From Pseudoneurospora amorphoporcata (Eukaryota > Ascomycota > Sordariomycetes > Sordariales > Sordariaceae): a stretch of DNA of 64,000 nucleotides. The notes under the pieces are model-generated. The model made no database searches. It was not told the DNA's origin and saw only the letters and a list, made by a program, of their open reading frames with translations. The stretch covers positions 62,001-126,000 of the forward strand of contig MU859070.1 of assembly GCA_033297205.1 (NCBI GenBank), in the 5' to 3' direction. How positions within the stretch are numbered: position 1 is the first letter of the stretch; each line of letters starts with the position of its first letter. Shown here piece after piece: positions 43,921 to 56,000 of this stretch. Both the position numbers and the translations under genes were made by a program.

Positions 43921-45516
43921 ATGTGTATCCAAGAGTATATCGCCTACCAATGTGGGCACCGCACACCGGGCGTCGTTCGCCCGTGCCCTCTTACCACCGC
44001 AGGACACAACTTCCCCGTCTGCACCATTCAGCCGTCCAAGCAACACCTAGCCCAAACCATGTGTGGCCCCTGTGAGAGACTCCTACACTCACGATGGGTA
44101 CTCATTCGCGAGTGGGAGCATCGCTGGCTGCATGAGCGTGGAGTCTGCGGTTGCGATGTGGTATTCCCCGGCCTTCTTACCCGGCCTCGCGTCATTGGCA
44201 ACGTCTCAGACTCAGAGGAGGAGGACGTCACCGAACGGGGTAGTGTCGACACAATCGGACATTATGGTTTTGCTCCCGGTGATACAGCGGAGGCAGAAGA
44301 GGCACAGCAAGGACAAGGTCGTACGGGAGGAAGTCACCATCATATCCCGCCCATATTCACCGAAACCACCGTCGCCGGCGACCAGCAGCGCGTCGCCATC
44401 CGCCTTCCAAGCTTGTACGCGGCAGAGTGGCTGGCCGATCACCGCGCTCTTCATGATAGCGGACGATGCGAGTGTCCTGTCCAGTTCGCGCCGTTCCAGC
44501 CTGCCATGGGCGAGGACGACATGAGGACCGAGGAACGGGAGTTTCTCGAGGAATACCGCCAGAATGGAAACCGTACCCGGGCTATAAACGAGAGCGAGGG
44601 GGTAATTGCGCTGCGGATGGCCCAGATTAATGATACGTTTGGACCTTTCAATCCAGCTGCTGCTACTGCTGCATCATCAGCCCCGGTCAAGCCGACTCCT
44701 GTGTCTGACTTACCTCCTCCTACGGGCCCTCGCCGTGCCAGAGCTGCCTCGCATCACTATCAGAGCCAGAACCACGGTCTTTATCATCAGCAGTTTCAAC
44801 AGGGACAGGTTGGACACCAGAACAACCAGCCAAGGTATTCCCCTTCGTCAACGTTAGCCACGAACACCTCCGTGCCCTTCCCCCAGGGGCAGTCTTTCGA
44901 CATAGTACCGCAATATCATCAGCAACAACAGTCCCTTTTCGGCCTGGCAGACCAGATGATTCAGCTCTCTATTTCAACCGCACAAGGAGGAGGACATTCT
45001 TACTCTGGTCCGTCGAACTACAGCAACAACAATGAACATGTCTACGGACCAAACACTTTCGTACCGATGGGCATCGTTTTCCCCGATGATCACACTCACA
45101 CCAACCAATCCGAGGCTAAGGGCGGACAGGGACAGCATCATCAGCAGCATCAAGAACTTCGTTCCTTGACCAGTAGCCTTCCCCCACCCTCGCTTCTTCC
45201 ATTTCCTGGATTTCCCTACTGCGGTCTGCCCGTCGGCTCGGGACCAGAGGGCAGTGAAGTGCACATGCCTACCTGGGAGGAGTGTCCGCTGAGGCGGTGC
45301 AGGTCGAGTGTAGCTGAAGCTGGACCTAGAGTCGGGGTGCTTCCGAGCGAGATTGAAATTGAGACCGAGGAGATTGGGGCCGAAACCAATACCGGAGACG
45401 GAGACGGGAACGATGCCGAGAGTGGCTGTGGAACTCAACCTGCTGGTCTTGCTGAGCAGCAACATCGAACTGGTGGCTTGGGAGGAGGACACCAGCGAAG
45501 CTCATCGTACTCCTGA
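43921..45516 (+). CDS. Fungal Cys-rich N-terminus, Gln-rich protein, unknown function
   Basis: A single exon of 531 residues. I start at 43921 (MCIQEYIAYQCGHRTPG) because the upstream nine codons lack an ATG and fungal relatives start this way as I recall. The N-terminal about 75 residues contain CGH, RPCPLTT, FPVC, MCGPC and GVCGCD, a set of Cys/His residues that could bind zinc. The rest is disordered: an acidic SDSEEED patch, HYQSQNHGLYHQQFQQGQ, NYSNNN, more Gln and His runs, and an acidic tail EIEIETEEIGAE. A Gln/Asn-rich body with a small Cys-rich head is found in many unstudied ascomycete proteins. No function can be stated; no membrane segment or signal peptide is seen. Confidence 0.72.
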   Translation: MCIQEYIAYQCGHRTPGVVRPCPLTTAGHNFPVCTIQPSKQHLAQTMCGPCERLLHSRWVLIREWEHRWLHERGVCGCDVVFPGLLTRPRVIGNVSDSEEEDVTERGSVDTIGHYGFAPGDTAEAEEAQQGQGRTGGSHHHIPPIFTETTVAGDQQRVAIRLPSLYAAEWLADHRALHDSGRCECPVQFAPFQPAMGEDDMRTEEREFLEEYRQNGNRTRAINESEGVIALRMAQINDTFGPFNPAAATAASSAPVKPTPVSDLPPPTGPRRARAASHHYQSQNHGLYHQQFQQGQVGHQNNQPRYSPSSTLATNTSVPFPQGQSFDIVPQYHQQQQSLFGLADQMIQLSISTAQGGGHSYSGPSNYSNNNEHVYGPNTFVPMGIVFPDDHTHTNQSEAKGGQGQHHQQHQELRSLTSSLPPPSLLPFPGFPYCGLPVGSGPEGSEVHMPTWEECPLRRCRSSVAEAGPRVGVLPSEIEIETEEIGAETNTGDGDGNDAESGCGTQPAGLAEQQHRTGGLGGGHQRSSSYS

Positions 45517-46185
45517 GCGGATTGAGGATTCTTCTCTTCAAGAATCCTCCAGCTGGTGAGTCGTCTTGCCCTCTTTGCCTTCGCCGAACAAGATTGGTTG
45601 GGTCCTCTGTAGGCGTGACTCAGTTGATGTCTAATTAACAATACAGAAAAACAACGAACCAAGAAAAGGCAGAGAATGGCTACAGCCCTTCCACATAGCG
45701 TGGTTTGACGGCTGGGAGGTTATTGTAACAATAAAGCAGTCATCGCGTTGCGTTTTTCTCCAGTTCGCCTTACACCATACAACATACAATCATGGCCGTC
45801 GAGGATTGATACAAATTCATCCAGACACCAAAATAATGACAGAGCAACAGCGCCAAGGACAGGCCGTGGCATAGCAGGACCCTCTCAGTCTCCTTTGAGA
45901 TCAACGACTGAATTGGCCATTCTTCTTCTTCTCTTGCTGGTCTACCTTTATCTATGTTTCCTGTTCCGTTTTGCCAAGGAGGATAAGAGAAGAAGCAGAA
46001 GAAGTCCCACCCACACCTTGATCAGCAAAACCTAAGTACTGTTTCTCCTTTCGGCTTTCTTTCAAGGTAAAAAAACACCGCGCGCGGCCTGCTTTCCCGC
46101 CTATTCACCATGCTTCATTCATCAAAAAGACCATCCTATCCGTTGCGTTCCATTTCACAGACTTTGCAAGCAGCAGCTTTCCACA
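45517..46185. other. Convergent 3' flank
   Basis: The Cys/Gln-rich gene and the complex I gene both end towards this 669-bp stretch. A small hairpin-forming pair, GGATTCTTCTCTTCAAGAATCC, lies at 45527-45548. No gene is seen. Confidence 0.5.
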
Positions 46186-47865
46186 TTACCGATCGACCTC
46201 ACCTGATAGTAGGAAACATGGGTTAGTTATCGAACTAGAAGGGGGTCTTGAAAAAGGGTTTCAGGCAGGAAGAAAAAAAGAAACTTACCAAACACCAAAT
46301 CCATTGTGCCGATAACAGCCACAGCATCAGCCAACATGTGGCCCCTCGACAAGTGATCGAAGCCACCCAGATGAGCAAAGCCCGGAGCGCGAATGTGTAC
46401 ACGGTACGGCCTCTCGGTACCGTCACTGACGACGTAGACGCCCATCTCGCCCTTGGGGGCCTCGATAGCCGAATAAGTGTCACCAGGCGGGACGGCATAG
46501 CCCTTGGTGTAGAGCAAGAAGTGGTGGATGAGAGCCTCCATGTTCTCTTTCATGGCGGAGCGAGGGGGCGGGGAGATCTTGTAGTCCTCGACGCGGACGG
46601 GGCCGGCGGGCATCTTGTTGAGGCACTGGTGGATGATACGGAGCGACTGGCGGAATTCCTCCATGCGGCACAGATAGCGGTCGTAGCAGTCGCCGTTGAT
46701 GCCGACGGGAACATCGAACTCAACCTGGTCGTAGGCGTCGTACGGCTGGCTCTTGCGGACGTCCCACGGCACGCCGGAACCGCGCAGCATGACACCGGTG
46801 AAAGAAAGGTTCAGGGCATCGGCGGCAGAGACCACACCGATGCCGCGCAGACGGTCTATCCAGATACGGTTGTCCGTAAGCATCTCCTCGGTCTCGTCGA
46901 TGCGGTCGCCGAACTGAGTGGCCCATTGGTAAATGTCATCGAGCAGGCCGAGAGGGAGATCTTGGTGGACACCTCCGGGACGGACGTAGGCAGCGTGGAG
47001 ACGGGCACCAGAGACTCGCTCGTAGAATTCCTATATTTTTTTGACAGATCAGTTTCAGCTGCTGGATTTGGGATTATGCATAATAATCCGGGTCTTTTCG
47101 CGTAGACTTTAGTTTCACGCATTGAGTTTGATTATACCCATCTGATAGAAACCTCCAATATTTAAACAGATGAAAATCCAAACTCACCATCAACTTCTCT
47201 CTTTCCTCGAAGCCCCACAAGAATGGCGTAAGAGCACCGACATCCATGGCGTGAGACAGAACAGACATGAGATGGTTGAGGATACGGGTGATCTCGGCGA
47301 ACAAGGTACGAATCCACTTGGCGCGCTCGGGGATCTCAACATTGAGCAGCTTCTCGACGGCCAGAGCAAAACATTGCTCGTTGGTCATCATGGAGACGTA
47401 GTCGAGACGGTCGAAGTAGGGGAGCGCCTGGAGGTAGGTCCTGTACTCGCACAGCTTCTCGGTGCCGCGATGCAGCAGGCCGACGTGGGGGTCGGCACGA
47501 ACGATCTCTTCACCCTTGAGCTCGAGAATCAGGCGCAACACACCGTGAGCGGCCGGGTGCTGGGGACCAAAGTTGACCGTGTAGTGCCGCACCTTGCGGG
47601 CCAGGACATGATCCTGAGGAGGCGCCCTCGGGGCACCCTCCGCCTTCAAAGCCTCCAACCCGTAGAGATCGTCGTTGGGCGCAAAGTCGTCGCCGACAGG
47701 GACGAGACGGGTTCCCTGTCCCTCGTAGCTGGGCTCGGCATGCCGTCGGAGAGCGGAGGCAGAGAAGCCGCGAGTCGAGTTGAGGTGGTTGAAGATGGGG
47801 GCGCTCTGGCGCATACAATGTCGCTTGGCATTGCGCCCAGCGAGTCGAAACAGCGACGTTGCCAT
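46186..47865 (-). CDS. nuo49: Complex I 49-kDa subunit (NDUFS2 orthologue)
   Basis: Exons 47865-47188, 47030-46289 and 46202-46186 give 478 residues; introns are 157 and 86 nt. The presequence MATSLFRLAGRNAKRHCMRQ is a typical matrix signal. The body has VNFGPQHPAAHGVLRL, where the His-bearing loop contributes to the quinone site, then ADPHVGLLHRGTEKL, TRILNHLMSVLSHAMD and VYVVSDGTERPYRVHIRAPGF. The protein ends DLVFGEVDR through a 17-nt last exon. This subunit, homologous to [NiFe]-hydrogenase large subunits, forms the ubiquinone-binding pocket with the PSST subunit in the peripheral arm. The length equals what I recall for the Neurospora protein. The short last exon was placed by frame and family end. 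Confidence 0.96.
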
Positions 47866-48996
47866 TGTTATAGGATGGACTGTCGCTCAGAAGGTCGGGG
47901 GCCGGGTATGGATGGATTCGGGGGAGAATGGACGGCGACGAAGAGACAAAGGGGAGGAGGTTCGCCGGTGGGTGTGGCCTCTTCTCCGGCGTTTCAATGG
48001 CTCGCAGTGAGCTTGCGATTCTTCTGATAGCAGCAGCAGCAAGGTGGTGGGGATGCTTGACGTCCACTCGAGTTCCCAGACCACGGCAGCGGCAACGCCC
48101 GAGCTTCGAACTCCTCAGATCGTTGCCGTCAGTTGTCAGATTTCAATCCAATCAGACGCCATCAGTTGAGCAGGCCAGGAGGCCAAGCTTCTCTTGTTCC
48201 AATGTCACTTCCCCCACGGCGGGCAAGCTCTCTTCGACTGTTGCCGGCCAGGGCGTTTATCCGGCAGCCGGCCGCCAAGTGGTGCCATGGATGACAGGGC
48301 TGTATGTCATCTGATTGGCTGGCATCTTGGGTTAGACTCTCTTCGCCAGACAATTTGAGATGGTAATTGGGCTTTGGGTTGGAGAAAAGAAGGAGAAGAA
48401 AAGAGCATGTCCGCAATTATATCTTTATTACCAGAGAGATCCAAGATGTGCTGGAGTTAAGAGTGGAGTTAGTCAACATATCACTTACTCGCGACAAACC
48501 TCGATGTGGACATTGGACTTCGAACCTAAGCCATGATGTCTCCCTCACTGGAGCTGCCAAGTCGTGGACTTTGGGCCAACATACAAGTGTGTCTACTCCA
48601 TTGTGTCTTCATTGAGCCAGATTTATCTACACGCTCACGGTTTTGTCAAAGTCAAAAAAGACAACCTGAAGAGGTCATGGTCCGTCTTGTACCCTGTTGG
48701 CCTTGTCATTGCGCTTCTGTCCACAATGTCTCCGCCGAGGGCCCATCAGCACTGAGCCAGGCAGTCCTTGAACCTATCCGCCACTGCTGCAGCGCGATAA
48801 GATCCCAGCTGACCAATCAGTCGCGCTCTCGCGAAGGCGGTCAAAAAGTTTCCCGTTCATGGGAAAAATTCTGCCGCTCCATCGCCCGTCGGATCAAAGA
48901 GCTACTCTTTCCCCAAGAATTTGCCCGGCGTGCACGACCTGTGATAGCGAGAGGGTAACTCCGCCAAAGCATTATTTACACATAATATCTTTCGCA
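47866..48996. other. 1.1-kb divergent promoter, complex I 49-kDa and RPC40
   Basis: Two genes start apart from each other here. Frames on the + strand at 47928-48314 and 48533-48958 have no family content. No clear named operator is seen. Confidence 0.5.
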
Positions 48997-50248
48997 ATGG
49001 GATCGTCAAAGAAGCAGACCGCCGTGCCCGTCAGGACAAAGGTCCCAAGCCCAGAAGAGGTTGAGAAGCGTAACGTACGTTCAATCACTCAATAAATAGA
49101 ATGGCTGCCGTCCGTCATCATGGATCAGTCAAGGCTGCGATGCATGCGCCTGCAACGAGAAACTGACTGATGGCATTTCTTTTTCCTAGACTGTCCATAT
49201 CAACGCCGAAACTGTCACCAATGTCACATCCACCGACTTCCCCGGTTTCTACCCCGGCGAGGACCACTCCTGGGATATCGAAAAGTTCCGCGAAAGCGTC
49301 CACGTAGTGTTCCACCAGAACGACCCATATGAGGCACAATTCTCGCTCATTGGCGTTGATGCCTCCATCGCCAACGCCTTCCGCCGCATCATGATCGCCG
49401 ACATCCCCACGCTGGCCATCGAGGACATCTTCATGTGGAACAACACCTCTGTGATCCAGGACGAAGTTCTCGGCCACCGCCTGGGTCTGATTCCCTTCAC
49501 CGGCGGCAAGGAGGGTCTCCACAACTTCCTCAAGTGGTACAAGAAGGGCGAGACGCCCTGCGACTACAACACGGTCGAGCTCGAGCTCAAGGTCAAGTGC
49601 GAGAACAACGAGAGCGCGCCGGCGAACAGCAAGGACCCCAAGGAGCTCTACCACAACGCCCACGTGTACGCCAAGGACATCAAATTCGTGCCCAAGGGCC
49701 GCCAGGCCAAGTACTTTTCCGGGGAGAACGCCATCCGCCCTACCAACCCCGACATCCTCGTGGCCAAGATGCGCCCCGGTCAGGAGATCGACCTGACAAT
49801 GCACATGCACAAGGGCGTCGGATCCGACCACGCCAAGTTCTCGCCCGTCGCCACGGCCTCGTACCGTCTCATGCCGACCATCACCATCCTCGAGCCGATC
49901 CTGGGCCGCGACGCCGAGAAGTTCCAAAAGTGCTTCCCCGAGGGCGTCATCGGGCTGGAGAAGGTCACCAAGGAGGAGGCCAAGAAGAAGGGCAGCGGGT
50001 ACGAGGGCCACGAGGGCGAGGTCAAGGCCGTGGTCCTGGACGCCATGCGCGACACCGTCAGCAGAGAGTGCTTGCGCCACGACGAGTTCAAGGACAAGGT
50101 CAAGCTCGGTCGAAGGAGGGACCACTTCATCTACCTGGTGGAGAGCACGGGGCAGTGGGAGAGCGACGCAATCTTCCTCGAATCGATCGCCCACCTCAAG
50201 GAGAAAGCGAAGAGGTTCGAGAAGATGGTGGTGAACATGGTACAGTAA
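48997..50248 (+). CDS. rpc40: RPC40 (AC40), shared subunit of RNA polymerases I and III
   Basis: Exons 48997-49074 and 49190-50248 give 378 residues, with a 115-nt intron between a GTACGT donor and a TTTTCCTAG acceptor. The alpha-like N-terminal domain has FSLIGVDASIANAFRRIMIA and TLAIEDIFMWNNTSVIQDEV, the signature of the RpoA-like dimerisation domain. It continues HRLGLIPF, the insert domain with YFSGENAIRP and HKGVGSDHAKFSPVATASY, and a C-terminal helix. AC40 dimerises with AC19 to nucleate assembly of Pol I and Pol III. The length matches the family (335-380). Codon use is strongly GC-ending, as expected of a well-expressed gene. Its antisense strand holds a 410-codon open frame that I regard as a shadow. 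Confidence 0.95.
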
Positions 50249-50846
50249 ATGACAACTGTACCAGGGTTGGGAGGGAAATTTAAGACAGCACGAAGAAGAG
50301 GTGAGGTTGTTTTTATGTAGGGTGGTTGAAAGAATTTGAGCGATCATCATGTGGAATCACACTGGAAAAGAGGAAAAGTCACGGGTCGCGGGGTCGTGAG
50401 GATACCCTTCTTCTCTCTTGTAACCATCTAAAAGTACATTGGAACGGCGTCACGGAGGCTAGGGATTGGTGGCCAGCTTTAGTTTAATGGTTTTCTGCTT
50501 GTTAATTATTATAGACATGTCGGTGCATAGGAGTCATTACCACACTGTCTCGCATAAACAATAACCGTGGTTCAAGTAGACTTGGTGTCCATCACTACCT
50601 AAACCCAGCAGCTTGAAGCACGCGCCTTTTAAGGATATCCCGTATTGATATTAACTCAATTGATCCAAAACGAGTGGGCAGCAAATTCATCGCTATAACC
50701 CCTTTTTTTTGAAGACTGTCTTTCCCCGCTGCTTGTTGTGTAATGCTCACGCTTGTAAGCAATCTACAATCCAACCCCAAAACAGCATAAACATAGTCCA
50801 CCCAGGCCAGGCGAAGTAAACAGGAGCCTTGAATGTCATGGAGCGT
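50249..50846. other. Convergent 3' flank of RPC40 and UBA3
   Basis: About 600 bp containing both 3' ends. A T8 run at 50703-50710 and AT-rich words suit polyadenylation regions. No gene is seen. Confidence 0.5.
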
Positions 50847-52443
50847 TCATGCAAACCTGAGGCTAAAGTTGAACACCACTCCTAGAAACGCTGGATCAGT
50901 AACGGCGATCTCAGTACCTGCCGTCAGTCCAAGCTCCTCAAGTGTCTTGCTCAAGTTCGGCCTCGTCTGCTCCTCCAAGCTCGGAGGCAACTGCATGTAC
51001 AGCGTCTTGCCCTCCGCGCGGATCGAGGGCTTCTTCAGCTGCGCCTCGGGCAAGGTGGCGAACGACTCGATGAGCTCTTCGAGCGTCCACTTGGGGTTGA
51101 CCTTGAGTACCCTTGCCGTCATGCCGCACACGGGGCAATCCTCCTTTTGCTCGTGCTTGAACGTATACGTGTAAATGCTGTCGTTGCCGGAATACATCAT
51201 ATAGTTGGGCTCGCCGTCGCCAGGGGTGCCCAGGAAGGGTGCACAGCTGGATGCGATCTTGAGCGCCTCGTTGCAGCAGGCCGCGGCGATGACCGAGTTC
51301 GTGGCGGCGATGGCCGGGATGATATTCTTCACCACGCCCTGCGTCAAAGAGTACGTGACGCCCGAGATATTGAATTCCTTTGCTCGCTCGAGAGCCTTCT
51401 GATAGAGCCACGTGATGTGCTCCGGGTCGTCTTTGTCGAGCTGCGGGAACGGCTTCTCCTTGTCCCAGGCGATGACGTGCGCCCATTCGATGCAGTGTTC
51501 TGGCTGGCGGGGAATGCTGGCCAGAGTGCAGAGAGGGACGGCGGCTCGCGGAGCGTGCATGTCGAGCTGGCACTCGATACAGGAGCCCATGGTCGGTAGG
51601 ATGACGCGGGCTTGGCCCTTGAAGCCCTCGGTGCCGCCGTCGATCAGAGGTTTCATGCTGTCGGGGTTTTCGGGGTTTACCATGTTGATAAGGGTGGCGT
51701 TGATCCATCGGCGTGCCTCGATGCTGTCCAGTCCGCAGACTACAATCTGGAACTGCAGGTAGAAGTCTTCGTCGAAGTCCTGTATCTTGCAGTTATATGG
51801 CGTGATCTTGACACCTTTTACCCTCCTCTCGACAAACTTGGCAGCTACCTCGGCTTTGAATTTCCCTACGTCCGCGTGGCGGAAGAGGAACTGGCGGTTA
51901 AGGTTGGAGATGTCAATAGTGTCTAAGCTGCCAGGTAAGCTTCTCGATAACGTGTAGTCACTTATAGAGGACAACCGACCCATGTCAATGATGGAAATGT
52001 CCTTGAATCCAGAAAGAGCGAGGTTCTTGAGGATCTCACACCCAAGTCCTCCTGCTCCGCTACTCTGCTGTCAATTTTCACAGTCAAGGCTTGTTGAAGT
52101 ACCGGAGTGAGACTAACATGACTCTGGAAAAGGCGTCAGTTTCTGCCTAATATACACATACACTTGACATACCGCCAGTTGGACCGATGACTTACAAGAT
52201 CTTGATTTTGTTCATGTTGTCCACCACCGTTGAGCCGTCAAACTCATCCGGATCCACGAACGCACCTGGCCGTGTTCGGACATTGTCGAGATATTTCCTG
52301 TGGTAGAGGTAACTTGTTAGCTGTTAGGTCCAAAGGCTTCAAGATACGGCATCCAAGGGGGTTGTTTTTGGGTTGCGGTCGAGAGCGCATCATACCTACC
52401 ATCTTCTGGACTCGGAGACTGGTAGTATCTCCGGACTTGACAT
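50847..52443 (-). CDS. uba3: UBA3, catalytic subunit of the NEDD8-activating enzyme
   Basis: Five proposed exons, 52443-52400, 52297-52196, 52123-52118, 52062-51980 and 51922-50847, give 436 residues. The third is only six nucleotides and is needed to complete the first strand of the Rossmann fold (KILVI). The adenylation motif GAGGLGCE is at 53-60, followed by IIDMDTIDISNLNRQFLFR. Zinc cysteines occur in SCIEC and CPVCG, and the catalytic cysteine is C210 in VPLCTLASIP. A ubiquitin-fold domain ends the protein (EIAVTDPAFLGVVFNFSLRF). With Ula1/APPBP1 the enzyme adenylates NEDD8/Rub1 and passes it to Ubc12 for cullin neddylation. It is divergent from TEL2. The micro-exon and its weak GAG acceptor are the least sure parts. 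Confidence 0.92.
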
Positions 52444-53005
52444 GACTAGTTTATGGCTGAAGATGGGGGGCTTCGCTGATGAGATAACAAAAGAGAAGGA
52501 CGGCGGGTAAGATGGGAATAGTGATGATATTCGCTAAATCGGGCCTCACAGAATTGTTGCGAGTTGAGTGTACGATAGAGGGGTGAGTTGTTGATGGGAC
52601 AACAAACGGGACTGGAGGGGACGGGAAGCTTGCGGGGACTTCCATTCCCAAGGATGGGAGATGGCGAGTGGATAGCTCCTGCGGCCCTGTTAGTGGATCC
52701 CCTGTAGATTGCCAATGGCGGCAACCGGGAGTGCCCAAGAGTGTGATTCAGGCCGGCTACGGGGAAAGGACGACTGCCTGCACAGTGGATCAGTTAGTAG
52801 CAGCAACACGCTATCATCCCCCTTGTTGCTTTTCGTTTGACGCAGATGAATGTCAACAAAAGACGGAACTACCACTTCCTTCCAATTCCTCCTTCCATCG
52901 TCAAACGATACCTCAAGGTAAGTTTCCGTGGATTTTGCTTGATATCAAGCCCAGTCTTCGTGTTCCAATGTGTTACCAACTAACTTGTCTTCAGATAAGC
53001 CTGAG
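52444..53005. other. Divergent promoter and spliced leader of TEL2
   Basis: The gap carries the UBA3 promoter and the TEL2 leader. A likely 5'-UTR intron lies at 52918-52994 (donor AAG/GTAAGT, acceptor TCTTCAG, with a CTAACTTG branch region). Two upstream ATGs lie at 52846 and 52850. The frame running in from 52668 begins at GTG and is not taken as coding. Confidence 0.6.
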
Positions 53006-56000
53006 ATGGACGGCCTCTTAACGCCCATCAGCACCTCCCGCCTGAGTGCGAACAAGAACGAACCTCTGCTACAGGAAGTCGTCCTCAAAAAGGACACAGC
53101 AAAGTCGTCTGGGCAGAGATCTCTGAAAACGCCAGAGGAAGCCCTCGATATCCTACGACACGAACCTGACTACGACCAGCTAGTCGCTACTTTGCGATTC
53201 ATTAATCATGGGGAAGCTGGGTCTGCATTCAGCATTAAAGAGCCGAGTCCAATGACCGCAAAGCTGGTTCAGGTGCTGGTGACAGAAATTGTACCGAACT
53301 ACTGGACCTTGCTAAACGAAGATCCTCATGAAACCAAGTCTTCGGCCTTGGGGCTTCTGCTATCTTGTCTTCGCAGCCTTACGGGAGTCAACGCTATTAT
53401 TGTGAGTCTGAGGGCATTGTTACAAGAGACACAATCGGGCGATGGCAAGCCCAAGCGACCAGACGTCGCAATCAATATTGCAGTGCTTCTCAATCTGGCC
53501 TGTTTGTTACTGAAAGGCGATGATACCATACGTGGCATCTGGATCGCCGCTACAAGAACACTGGACGGGAACAACAAGACCAGAATGCTCTCGCAAGAAA
53601 TTCTTGCGACATTTGGCAGTGGACGGATCCTTTCCCTGACCGCAGAGGCACTGGAACATGCAAAGGGGCACAAGGCAGAAGTTAACACCAGCAACATCTG
53701 GCTCGCAAATGGGCCAGAGTATATTAAGTGGTTAAGCGAAAACATTGTCAAGTGGCAACTAACCTCGCTGACACCGGCTGAGACGAAGCTTTGTTCCGAT
53801 TTGTTTTTGAAAACTCTACGACTGGGACACTCCGGTAAGATAGCTGCGAATGACTTTGGTTTTTGAGACGACCACTGACTTGGGGCAGATGCGGCCATGA
53901 AATGTGTCATTACCAGGTTGCTACTTGCGCAAGGGGCGAAGAATGAGCGCTTCGGGCTCCTGCTGGGTAATCTTCCTCGAAGCGAGCAGCGCAAAGTTCT
54001 TTTCTCGGTCTTGAAAACGTTCGCCGAGGACTATCTCAATCGTCTAGGCACGTGTGATGCCGAAGGAGGCAGGAGAACGGTATCCGCAGTAGCTGGCGCA
54101 ATCAGCTCTATCACAAAGAATGACCCGGAAAGAACGACCTATCTCGTCGAGTGGCTGACAGGTTCGTCTGGCGCTGGACTTGGCGATTCTATCGGTATTC
54201 GACGAGCTGTGGTCGCAGTTGTCTCCCAGGATAGAGACTCTATCGTCAGTGTACTCGAGAAGAGTATCGCCCAGTTCGGAGATCAATTATACGTCAAACA
54301 CTCTCCCATGCTACAACAAGAAGGTTGGTTCCGACTTCAAAACAATGTCTTCTTTTTGCTCGGGCACAACTAACGGTTCCATAGTGCATGCGCAGGTGCT
54401 ACTCCTGAGCGCTGGATACGTCCACAAGATCTCGCCCTTGAAACTCACACTGCTGATGAGGTCAAGCTCTTGGCTAAACGCTATCTCCAACAGGCTATCG
54501 TCATCGAACCAGAGAGCTCGTTTCCTGGGCATGGTAGTTGGCGAAGGTCTTTCCAGTCTCATTGATAAGGGCGATAAACGATTGAACTTCCAACTCGAAG
54601 AAACCGAGCTGCCGGAAGGAAAGTGGTACAAGAGTCTTGTAGAGATACAGGACACTCTCGGCTCGTGGGATTCGCTATTCAAACCTCAAGGACCTACGCA
54701 AAAAAGAACGAGCTTCAAGAAACCTTCCCACAAGCCAACACCATCACAGCCTCGGACCCAAGGGTTTATCATCGAGGAACTAAGCGATGAGGAGCTGAGC
54801 GAGCAGGATGATATTGTTGGGTACGGAAAGCCCGACTCAGATGCCGAAGACTCGGATGATGATCCAGAACTGGTCAAGAGAGACAAGGCCAAGGCACCAG
54901 TTTATATCAGAGATCTCATCAGATATCTCCGCGACACCGACGATTATGATCGCCAGAAGCTTGCACTCGCCACCGCCCCAACGCTCATTCGACGAAAGGC
55001 AAATTACGGCACAGAGGTTACTGACCACGCAGAGGAGCTGGCATCCTTATTAATCGGTCTCCAGGACAAGTTCGAGATGGACAATTTTGACGACTTGCGG
55101 CTGCAGGCAATGATCGCCATCGTTGTTGCGCAGCCCCAGCTCATGGGCCAGTGGTTCGCAAAGACCTTCTTTGCCGGGGACTACTCGGTGTCTCAACGTT
55201 CTTCCATCCTCGCCGTCTTGGGTCTCAGTGCCCGTGAGCTTGCCGGGTTCGAGACATCCGAGTACGCAGCAGCTGCATCCTTCCCCTCCAAAAGCCTTCC
55301 GGAGAAGGTCGAGAGGTTGTTCATCGGCCAAGGCCCCTCAAACGCATACCAAAGCTCCTCCTCATCATTGAAGCCCCTGCCTCGCAACGCGCTCGAAAGC
55401 GTAGCTACGTCCATCACGTCAAACTTCCTTGCGCCCCTCTCAGCAGCCGCCGCCGACTCCGCCACCGGACCTGATGTGCTGAAACTTTCCACCTTCAAGT
55501 CCCGTCTTTCCGGTGGTGATGATGATGGCACCAACGACGCCGCAGATCAGGAAGAACAACACATCAGCAACCCCAAGATCAAAATCAAGTCTCGTACCAA
55601 ACCACGCATCCGCGCCATCCCCAACACCACCGCCCACCTCATCTGCACCTCCTTCTTCAACCCGCTCACGGCTCGCTTTCAAGTAGCTTTGCACTCATCC
55701 GCGTCCCGAATCCGCGGCATCATGTTCCAACCCCACCTGCTCGCACTCTACCTCAAGACCCTCGCCCTCCTGCTCCACGCCGCGGGCCCCAGCACCCTCG
55801 CGCTTCCCCAGATGACGGGCGACCTGTGGCGGTTGCTTCTAAGCACGAGCGTGCGCGCGCAAGCTGTGGGCGACGTGGGCGTCACGCAGGCGGTTCTGTT
55901 TGGGTTTTTGACGCTGCTGGATCTGAACGAGGACCGGATGAGGGATGTGTGTCAGGAGCTGGGGAAGGAGGTGGTGGAGACGGAGGGTTGGGTGGCGGGG

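Noticed and set aside
46248..48027. Two 285-codon plus-strand frames across the complex I gene
   Set aside because: They are antisense shadows of NUO49 exons; the sense frames have strong family motifs.
52668..52970. N-terminal extension of TEL2 through the leader exon
   Set aside because: The in-frame extension would start at GTG, not ATG, and its sequence is unlike Tel2 heads; MDGLLTP is the natural start.
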